In this document: one piece after another, positions 13,985 through 19,992 of the stretch
Layout: every line of letters starts with the position of its first letter
Position numbering within the stretch: the stretch's first letter is position 1
DNA from: CAVQMB01 sp963713445
GTDB taxonomy: Bacteria; Pseudomonadota; Gammaproteobacteria; Competibacterales; Competibacteraceae
DNA length: 19,992 bases
Direction: 5' to 3'
NCBI GenBank assembly: GCA_963713445.1
Contig: CAVQMB010000040.1
Coordinates: 1 to 19,992 of the forward strand
The notes under the pieces: model-generated
Told to the model about the DNA's origin: nothing
The model's input: only the letters and a program-made list of their open reading frames with translations
Databases searched by the model: none
Position numbers and translations under genes: made by a program

Positions 13985-14031
13985 GCATCGCCCGGGCGCT
14001 GATTGAGGACTGGCTCCAAGCGGAAACATGA

Positions 14032-14205
14032 AACAATTCAACACTTAAATCGGCTGTTGCTGGACTTTTGAGAATTCTCGCCGGTAACATCAAGCGATAA
14101 TCATGCTTAGAGCTTATCAGTAAACTAAAGGCCTGCGGCCGCCCATCGGCGCTGGAGGCGTCTACTGACGATAACGACCCATAACTACCGAGGTAGCCCA
14201 CTATA
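14032..14205. other. Relatively AT-rich gap before the protease gene
   Basis: About 174 bases with visibly lower GC than the neighbouring genes. It holds a 10-bp palindrome GAGAATTCTC (14070-14079), but no properly spaced -35/-10 pair that I could find and no ribosome site stronger than GGTAG about 11 bases before the ATG at 14206. The base composition change begins with the gene that follows and may mark an insertion boundary. Confidence 0.3.
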
Positions 14206-16385
14206 ATGAAAGCCCACTCGATCAACCGGGTGCTTGGTTTCTCCGTGCTGCTCGTTGTTGTCTCCGTCTGGGTGTCTATTACCCATGCGCAAACGCCACT
14301 CAAAGCACCCAGCGCGGTCTTCACCCCCCCCAGCCGGGTGTCTACCAAGGCGACGCGACCTCTAGGACCCTTGCTGCCGCAGCCGGTGGCAAATGCCCTG
14401 ACAATACAGCTACCTTTTTTACCGGATTACAAACTGCAGACGGTCGGCAAAACGAGTATACCGCTGTCAATCGGCACTGGGCAAAGCCTGCCAACCTACT
14501 TCCAAAAATCCTTCCTCGGCAGCCAGTTGGCGTGGACACCACTCACCAACGGTGGAGAGGCGACAACCATCGAGATCACGTCACCCAACGCTCAGGCACT
14601 GCGGATCGAAGTGGTGGCGTCAGGCTTGCCCGACGATGCCGAGCTGCGCTTCTATGCCCCGGTCACCCCGCCTCAATCCGAGACAATCGTTCTTGGCAAA
14701 ACAATACCGACCTGGCAGACCCTACTGGTCACCGACGGTCTCGGGTGACACGATCGCGCTAGAGATTGATTTGCCGGTCGGAACCAATCCCGCCAGTCTG
14801 CTGACTGGCGTTGCCACAAGTCTCACACTTGAAGTTCGACCCGCAGCAAAATGACTTTCTAAAACGATTGTCCGAGATCGGTTTGTCAGGTTCATGCGAA
14901 ATAGACGCAGCCTGTTCCACAGCCGGTGTGTCGCAGAGCACGATCAACAGTGTCGCCCAATATATCTTCACGTCATCCAACGGCGGCACCTATCTCTGCA
15001 CCGGAACACTGCTAAACAGCGCCTCAGCGAGCAGTGCCAGCTTTTACTTTCTCACCGCCCACCACTGCATTGGTCAAGCGAGCGAAGCTGCCACCATGGA
15101 GTTCTACTGGTTGTTCCAGCGTCCTTATTGCGGTGCGCCGGACCCGACAACAGTCGCGCGAACCACAGGTGGGGCAACACTACTCAGTACTGGTTCCAGT
15201 ACCGATTATTCGTTGGTAAAGTTAAACGAACCACCACCCGCAGGGGTTGGTCTCTCGGGTTGGGATGCCCGTCAAGCAACGCAGGGCGACCACGTCGTTG
15301 TGATTCACCATCCGCGCGGTGACCTGAAGAAAATCAGCGAGGGCGATGTGGTCGGATTTGCGACCCTGAACGGCAACATCGCGGTGTTGAACGGTAGTAA
15401 CAACACTCATATTGCCGTGCACTGGTTTGCCGGGGTCACTGAACCAGGCAGCAGTGGATCAGGGCTTTGGAAAGACGAGGGCGGGAGCTGGTATCTGATT
15501 GGCCAATTGACCGGGGGCGCTTCGAGCTGCACTAATCCGGACGCGCTGGATTTCTTTGGTCGATTCGATCTTACCTTCCCATTCATAAAAACTTATCTGA
15601 CCCGAGTCGCACCCACCCCTGCTGGAGACAGTGTTGGGCTCTTCAGCTCTTCAAACGGACAATGGTATTTGGATGGAACCGGCGAGGGGGTCTGGAATGG
15701 TTGCGCTACCGACACCTGCGGCGGCCCCTTTGGCATCGCTGGTGACATCCCGATTGCTGGAGATTGGAACGGCGACGGTCACGATCAGATCGGCACCTAT
15801 GACCCCCGCACCGGGTGGTTTGCGTTGGATATAAATGGGAACCGCCAATGGGACAGCGGTGATGTGTCTTTCAGCTTCGGTAATCCAGCGAAGAGCGACA
15901 TCCCCATCGTCGGCGACTGGAACGGCGACGGTCACGATCAGATCGGTGTATTCCGTCCGAGTCTGGGCTGGATTCTTGATTTGAATGGCGACCGGAGCTG
16001 GAGCGGCTGCGGCGTGGATGCTTGTTACGTCCATACATTCGGTATTCGCAGAGATATTCCGATAGTGGGCGACTGGAATGGCGATGGTCGCGACCAAATC
16101 GGAACCTACGATCCCCAAACGGGCTGGTTTGCCTTGGACCTCAATGGCGACCATCGATGGGATAGTGGCGACGTGTCTTTTCCATTTGGCAATCCGGCAG
16201 ACGGCGATATACCGGTTGTGGGCGATTGGAATGGTGACGGCCGCGACGAAGTGGGCGTTTATCGGCCCGGCGTCGGGTGGCGACTCGACCGTGACGGTAG
16301 CCGAAGCTGGAGTGGCTGCGGCGTGGACGCCTGCTACACTTTCGCTGTTCCGGGTGGCAATCAACCCGTTGTGGGCCGCTGGTGA
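14206..16385 (+). pseudogene. Secreted lysyl-endopeptidase-like serine protease with FG-GAP/VCBS-like repeats, two frame disruptions
   Basis: The gene starts with a signal peptide (residues 1-28, ending THAQ). A pro-region of roughly 200 residues has a beta-sandwich-like YWSPTVSGDTIALEIDLP. The trypsin-fold domain has H286 in LTAHHC, D333 in STDYSLVKL and S416 in EPGSSGSGLW (numbered after frame repair). IGQLTGGASSC is a hallmark of Achromobacter lysyl endopeptidase relatives. Two extra bases break the frame: in CCC at 14720-14722 and in AAAA at 14848-14851. Removing them gives 725 continuous residues. As written, the first part ends at 14748, and the catalytic and repeat part is open only from about 14811 to 16385, without a signal peptide. 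Codon use and GC appear lower than in neighbours, hinting at acquisition. It is a secreted protease if the breaks are sequence errors. Confidence 0.82.
15633..16382 (+). repeat. Five FG-GAP/VCBS-like protein repeats of two alternating types
   Basis: The C-terminal 250 residues of the protease consist of about five units of 51-52 residues. Each junction carries the calcium-loop phrase GDWNGDG; the D codons are at 15762, 15915, 16071 and 16224. Spacing alternates 153, 156 and 153 bases, and the two-unit period is exactly 309 bases. A-type units read IGTYDP-TGWFALD-NG-WDSGDVSF. B-type units read VGVYRP-GW-LD-DG-SWSGCGVDACY and carry a C-x4-C pair; an incomplete B unit comes first (GCATDTC). The order is B-A-B-A-B. 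Such repeats form beta-propeller or similar cell-surface binding modules. Confidence 0.8.
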
Positions 16386-16429
16386 GCCGACTGAATAGCC
16401 ACCCAACACGCCCCGAAATTGGGATAACT

Positions 16430-16462
16430 CGGGCATGGCACAAATTTATGCCACCATGCCCG
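16430..16462. terminator. Hairpin between convergent protease and alaX genes
   Basis: A 9-bp perfect stem (16430-16438 with 16454-16462) with a 15-base loop lies between the protease stop (16385) and the alaX stop (16467). There is no T-tract after it on either strand, so it is only a possible terminator or RNA-end stabiliser. Confidence 0.4.
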
Positions 16463-16466
16463 CATA

Positions 16467-17171
16467 TTACGTGTCAAATACCACAATCACCCGGCGATTG
16501 AGTCGGCTCTTCTTTTCGATTTTCCTGACCCGCACCCGGCCGATCTCGCCGGTCGCCCGGACATGGGTGCCGCCACAAGGCTGCAGGTCAACCCCATCGC
16601 CAATGGCCAGCAACCGCACCCGCCCCTGACCGCGCGGCGGTTTCACTGACAAGGTCTTGACCAGATCCGGCTGGGCATCAAGTTCGGCATCGCTAATCCA
16701 GCGGGTACTCACTGCGTGATTCTCCTCTATCAGGCGGTTCAGCGCGGTGCTCACCTGCTCCTTATCCAGCGCCTCGACATCGAAATCCAGCCGCCCCTTG
16801 TCGGCAGAGATGGAACCGCCGGTGACCGGCGCGTCGATCACCGCCGACAGCAGATGCAGGCAGGTGTGGATACGCATGTGGCGGTAGCGCCGGTCCCAGT
16901 CGATGACGGCCTCCACCGGTGTGCCAGGATCGGGTAACACGGCGCCCTCGGCCGGAACGTGAACAATGTCGCCGGACGCGTCACGCCGGGTGTCGACGAT
17001 GACGATCTCGTTGCCGCCGGCGACGCGCAATACCCCATTGTCACCGGGCTGCCCTCCGCCCATGGCATAGAACACGGTCCGGTCAAGCCGGATACCGTCG
17101 CTGTCTGCGCTGGTAACTGTGGCATCGCACTGCTGAAGATAGGCATCCTCGGCGTACAAAGCAGCGGTCAT
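16467..17171 (-). CDS. alaX: Alanyl-tRNA editing protein AlaX (stand-alone trans-editing domain)
   Basis: A 234-residue cytosolic protein homologous to the editing domain of alanyl-tRNA synthetase. An N-terminal beta-barrel with FYAMGGGQPGDNG (the glycine-rich motif of AlaX-M) is followed by the editing domain. That domain has the four zinc ligands H102 and H106 (HTCLH) and C199 and H203 (CGGTH). It hydrolyses mischarged Ser-tRNA(Ala) or Gly-tRNA(Ala). Length fits the AlaX-M class and no C-Ala or synthetase domain is present. The ATG at 17171 has AGGAG rather far upstream (about 13 bases). It is the third gene of a minus-strand series after the universal stress protein and dodecin, with gaps of 95 and 125 bases. 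Confidence 0.93.
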   Translation of the reverse strand: MTAALYAEDAYLQQCDATVTSADSDGIRLDRTVFYAMGGGQPGDNGVLRVAGGNEIVIVDTRRDASGDIVHVPAEGAVLPDPGTPVEAVIDWDRRYRHMRIHTCLHLLSAVIDAPVTGGSISADKGRLDFDVEALDKEQVSTALNRLIEENHAVSTRWISDAELDAQPDLVKTLSVKPPRGQGRVRLLAIGDGVDLQPCGGTHVRATGEIGRVRVRKIEKKSRLNRRVIVVFDT

Positions 17172-17296
17172 AATCTTTTCTTGACTCCTCAGAGGTAAAA
17201 CGGCCCTACCAGGTGCTCCCCGACGGGCACGCGGCGATCCGCAGCGACGACCGCGTCACTGGCTATCGACCGGCCGTAGGTGGCAGCAAACCCGCC

Positions 17297-17506
17297 TCAA
17301 TCCTCGAGCCGGAACCCTACTTTCAGCGTCACCTGCCAGAACGCTACCTGACCATCCTCGACATAGCCGCGGGTGTCGATCACCTGGAACCAGTGGATGT
17401 TGTGGATTGTTTCCGACGCTTTGGCAATAGCGATCCGCACCGCATCATCCGTACCTTGCGGCGACGACCCTGTGATTTCGACGCTCTTGTAGACGTGATG
17501 TGTCAT
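17297..17506 (-). CDS. Dodecin (flavin-storage protein)
   Basis: A 69-residue protein, the exact size of bacterial dodecins. It carries the family pattern VYKSVEITGSSPQGTDDAV, then AIAKASETIHNIHWFQVID with the tryptophan that stacks on the isoalloxazine ring, then GQVAFWQVTLKVGFRLE. Twelve subunits form a hollow sphere binding flavin (or coenzyme A in some species), probably to buffer free flavin and limit light or oxidative damage. AGGAGT lies about 6 bases before the ATG. The neighbouring universal stress and tRNA-editing genes suggest a stress-protection cluster. Confidence 0.94.
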   Translation of the reverse strand: MTHHVYKSVEITGSSPQGTDDAVRIAIAKASETIHNIHWFQVIDTRGYVEDGQVAFWQVTLKVGFRLED

Positions 17507-17601
17507 GAGGCTACTCCTGTGTCGCTGTGTTTGGGCTATCCGCTGTCAGTCGATCAGTCACACATTGCTCTTGAACTAAGTGTAGCCGATAGCCGCGCAA
17601 A

Positions 17602-18453
17602 TCAATGCGCCATCAGCACCGGCAGCTCCGCCCGGGCCAGAATATGGCGGGTGGCCCCCCCAAAAATCATCTGGCGCAGCCGGCTCTGGGTATAGGCCCC
17701 CTTGAACAACAGGTTGGCGTTCAGTTCAGCCGCCACATCGAGCGCTGTCTGGCCCATGGGCCGGCCCTTCTGCTGCTCATTGCGGGTGGTCGCCCCGATG
17801 CCGTTGCGCTGCAGATACGTCGTGACCTGTTCGGCACTCGGTCCGGGCACGGTCTCCCCTTCCACGGCCAGCACGGTAACCTTGTCCGCAGTGCGCAGAA
17901 ACGGCAGTCCCAGCGCGATCGTACGGGCTGTTTCGGTGCTGCCGTTCCAGGCGATCAGGATCTGTCCGCCGAGCTGAGCCAGGGGTTCAGGCGGGGCTAT
18001 CAGCACCGGGCGGCCGCTTTCGAACAGTGCGGCTTCGCAGGTGGTAGTCCAGTCGCCTGACGCCGGCTTGCTGGTCCGGCCGATCACCAGTAGATCAAAC
18101 ACCCGGCCGTAATCGCCTACCACCCGATCTTCCAGGCCCTCACCTTCATACCACCCGGCACAAGGCCTTTCATCTGCTGGTCCGCTGTTGTGCAGGGGGA
18201 TTCCGCGCGATTCCATCAGGCTAGTGAAACGCCGCCGCGCCTGTTGTGCCAACTCCCGCCCCTCGGCCGCGATCTGGGTGACATAATCGCCATACAGGGT
18301 GATACCCTCGCCGGCGCCGGCAATGATCTGAGGCGGCTGCCACACAAACAGGCCTTCCAGATAACTGCCGAAGCGCCCCGCAACCAGCAGTGCGGTTTCC
18401 AGGGCCGCGCGGTCGAGATCATCGTCATGAAAGGGTAACAGGATGGTTTTCAT
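17602..18453 (-). CDS. Universal stress protein, two tandem UspA domains
   Basis: A 283-residue cytosolic protein. The first UspA fold opens MKTILLPFHDDDLDRAALETAL and ends near DLLVIGRTSKP...GRPVLIAPP (about 1-153). The second begins GGQILIAWNGSTETARTIALGLPF and ends with LLFKGAYTQSRLRQMIFGGATRHILARAELPVLMAH. The second domain keeps a version of the phosphate loop (KGAYTQ...FGGATRHIL), but the second glycine of the G-2x-G-9x-G(S/T) nucleotide motif is replaced, so ATP binding is uncertain. Tandem-domain USPs of this size are common in proteobacteria and respond to general stress; the role is not known here. The gene is divergent from the cardiolipin synthase, with a perfect palindrome in between. 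Confidence 0.92.
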   Translation of the reverse strand: MKTILLPFHDDDLDRAALETALLVAGRFGSYLEGLFVWQPPQIIAGAGEGITLYGDYVTQIAAEGRELAQQARRRFTSLMESRGIPLHNSGPADERPCAGWYEGEGLEDRVVGDYGRVFDLLVIGRTSKPASGDWTTTCEAALFESGRPVLIAPPEPLAQLGGQILIAWNGSTETARTIALGLPFLRTADKVTVLAVEGETVPGPSAEQVTTYLQRNGIGATTRNEQQKGRPMGQTALDVAAELNANLLFKGAYTQSRLRQMIFGGATRHILARAELPVLMAH

Positions 18454-18507
18454 TTCTGCTCTAATTCGGTACGTAAGATGTTATCGTCAGCTTAGCAAGC
18501 AACGGGC

Positions 18508-18519
18508 GGTGACGTCACC
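18508..18519. promoter_or_regulatory. Perfect 12-bp palindrome in the USP/cls divergent gap
   Basis: GGTGACGTCACC is fully self-complementary and lies 55-66 bases before the universal stress start and 61-72 before the cardiolipin synthase start. This is the right position for a shared dimeric repressor or activator site. No family assignment is possible from sequence alone, and no sharp -35/-10 pair was found in the 126-base gap. Confidence 0.35.
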
Positions 18520-18579
18520 TGCCGGCCCAGCCGGGTGGGCGCACCACTGAACACGGAACGTTAGCGAGCGACGCCGGAC

Positions 18580-19992
18580 GTGGCCAGCCTGATCACCCAT
18601 CACCTAATTCTTGTCGCGATCACATTGCTGCATCTGATCGGCATTGTGGCCGGCTTTCACATTCTGATGTATGGCCGGACCGCACAGGGCACGATCGCCT
18701 GGCTGTTGTCACTGATCTTTCTGCCCTACGTAACAGTGCCGTTATTCCTGATCTTCGGAAGCCACAAATTCAACGATTATCTGGCTGCCCGGCGCGCGGG
18801 CGGGCCTGATCTGCGACGCCGGGCGGGGCCACCCCCCGGCACCGCCGCGCCCGGGCTACGGGCATTCGATCCCGCCGCCATCCCCACTGAGTTGCTGGCG
18901 CTGGAACGCCTGGCACACATGCCATTCACCGCCGCCAACGACTGCCGCCTGTTGATCGACGGCCGTGCCACATTCGATGCCATCCTGGCCGGCATCGACC
19001 GCGCAGAGCGCTACATCCTGGTGCAGTTCTTCATTTTTCGCGATGACGACCTGGGACGGCGGCTGCGCGACCGGCTGGCCGCCAAGGCCCGTGTCGGCGT
19101 GCAGGTCTACCTGCTGTATGACGATGTCGGCTGCAAGGATCTACCGCCGACATTCTTCGCAACACTGATTGCAGTCGGCGGCCATGTGAGTGCCTTCGGT
19201 CGCCGCCGGGCCCGGCCCGCGGCCCTGTTCGACCGTTTCCGGCTCAACTTCCGCAACCACCGCAAAGTTGTGGTCACCGACGGCCGCCGGGCCTGGCTCG
19301 GCGGCCACAATGTCGGCAACGAATACCTCGGCCTGCATCCCCGTCTGCGGCCCTGGCGTGATACCCATATCGAGTTCACGGGGCCCGCGGTACTGGGCTG
19401 CCAGGTCGGGTTCATCGAAGACTGGCACTGGGCAACCGGGCGCCAGCCGGAACTGGAGTGGGTGCCGTACGCCTCCGGTGCTGACCGGCGTATGCTGATC
19501 GTGCCGTCGGGCCCGGCCGATGAAGTCGAGACCTGTGCGCTGCTGTTCGTCCAGGCCATCAACCGCGCCCATCATCGGCTATGGATCGTCAGTCCCTACT
19601 TTGTACCCGACAACGAGGTGGTAGCCGCCCTGCAACTGGCGGTTCTGCGCGGCGTCGACGTCCGGGTGCTGCTGCCGTCACGTCCCGACCACAAGCTGGT
19701 CTGGCTGGCGGGCTACAGTTATCTCAGCGAAACCGACCCGTTGGGCATCAAAATATACCGCTACGACCACGGCTTCCTGCATCAGAAAGTCATGCTGGTC
19801 GACGACGATCTATGCATGGTCGGCACCGCCAACTTCGACAACCGCTCGTTCCGGATCAATTTCGAGATTACCGCGGTCGTCGCCGATGCCGCCTTCACCG
19901 CCGAGCTCGCCGCCATGCTGGCGGCCGATTTCAGCCATAGCAGCCGCTCCACCCTGGCCGATTATCTGCGCCGGCCGCTGTATTTCCGCCTG
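18580..19992 (+). CDS. cls: Cardiolipin synthase (phospholipase D superfamily), 3' end off window
   Basis: The frame from GTG 18580 is open for 471 codons to the window edge. An in-frame TAG at 18562 leaves this as the only good start, and it has a weak ribosome site. Two N-terminal membrane helices (about 7-30 and 39-60) are followed by a basic, Pro/Gly-rich linker. Two HKD motifs follow: HRKVVVTD (H227, K229, D234) with GGHNVGNEYL, and HQKVMLVD (H401, K403, D408) with GTANFDNRS. These are the paired catalytic sites that join two phosphatidylglycerols, or phosphatidylglycerol and another phospholipid, into cardiolipin at the inner membrane. The ending YLRRPLYFRL is near the usual C-terminus, so only about 10 residues are missing. 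ClsA or ClsC type cannot be separated confidently; the two-helix N-terminus favours ClsA. Confidence 0.94.
   Translation, partial: MASLITHHLILVAITLLHLIGIVAGFHILMYGRTAQGTIAWLLSLIFLPYVTVPLFLIFGSHKFNDYLAARRAGGPDLRRRAGPPPGTAAPGLRAFDPAAIPTELLALERLAHMPFTAANDCRLLIDGRATFDAILAGIDRAERYILVQFFIFRDDDLGRRLRDRLAAKARVGVQVYLLYDDVGCKDLPPTFFATLIAVGGHVSAFGRRRARPAALFDRFRLNFRNHRKVVVTDGRRAWLGGHNVGNEYLGLHPRLRPWRDTHIEFTGPAVLGCQVGFIEDWHWATGRQPELEWVPYASGADRRMLIVPSGPADEVETCALLFVQAINRAHHRLWIVSPYFVPDNEVVAALQLAVLRGVDVRVLLPSRPDHKLVWLAGYSYLSETDPLGIKIYRYDHGFLHQKVMLVDDDLCMVGTANFDNRSFRINFEITAVVADAAFTAELAAMLAADFSHSSRSTLADYLRRPLYFRL

Noticed and set aside
12540..14851. Programmed ribosomal frameshifting as explanation for the split genes
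   Set aside because: No A-AAA-AAG or X-XXY-YYZ slippery heptamer with a downstream stem is evident at the junctions, and three unrelated housekeeping-type genes in a row would not all use it.
15651..16436. A 261-codon minus-strand frame opposite the protease repeats
   Set aside because: Its apparent internal repetition only mirrors the repeats of the plus-strand gene.
17534..17594. Inverted GGCTATC/GATAGCC pair upstream of dodecin
   Set aside because: Seven bases with a 47-base loop and no supporting context; likely chance.

Overview
The window reads as ordinary chromosomal DNA of a high-GC (about 60-65% by eye) Gram-negative bacterium, most likely a gammaproteobacterium. It encodes SohB, a periplasmic Do/DegP protease with two PDZ domains, a lipoprotein with a lytic-transglycosylase fold, an OmpA-domain envelope protein, OmpR-type two-component regulators, NudC and a cardiolipin synthase. 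I saw no tRNA, rRNA, CRISPR array, insertion sequence, phage gene or attachment site. Class is inferred from gene content only. Genus cannot be told.

Layout. 1-292: 5' part of a GlcG/HbpS-like gene (minus), with its own likely promoter. 466-1632: alkyltransferase-like protein plus HAD phosphatase, a two-gene minus-strand unit. 1656-2282: transglycosylase-like lipoprotein, convergent with a NUDIX hydrolase (2289-2852), which abuts head-to-head an Asp/Glu racemase-like gene (2858-3622). 3638-4639: sohB, ending at a bidirectional terminator shared with the OmpA-like gene (4704-5273). An AT-rich divergent region with inverted half-sites (5274-5497) leads to an orphan OmpR-type response regulator. 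6258-7921: M20-family N-carbamoyl-amino-acid hydrolase overlapping a VOC-family gene. 8060-8623: exported SRPBCC protein, convergent at a strong shared terminator with degP (8692-10152). degP is divergent from a response regulator/histidine kinase pair (10297-12364), with a candidate operator between them.

12421-16385 differs from the rest. bdhA, nudC and a secreted lysyl-endopeptidase-like protease carry five single-base frame disruptions within about 2.3 kb, whereas flanking genes are intact. Restoring each frame gives proteins of normal family length, so these are either recent decay or local sequence errors. The protease has a C-terminal array of alternating FG-GAP/VCBS-like repeats.

16467-18453: a minus-strand group of alaX, dodecin and a double-domain universal stress protein. 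18580 to the end: cardiolipin synthase, cut by the window edge a few codons before its expected stop.

Functional themes are envelope maintenance and stress (transglycosylase lipoprotein, SohB, OmpA-like protein, DegP with an adjacent two-component system, Cls), metabolite and damage clean-up (ATL, HAD, two NUDIX enzymes, AlaX, UspA, dodecin), and small amino-acid and hydroxybutyrate metabolism. I found no convincing new multigene system. The best second looks are the frame-disrupted protease with its repeat array, the histidine kinase with an altered phosphatase motif, and two palindromic or direct-repeat candidate operators.
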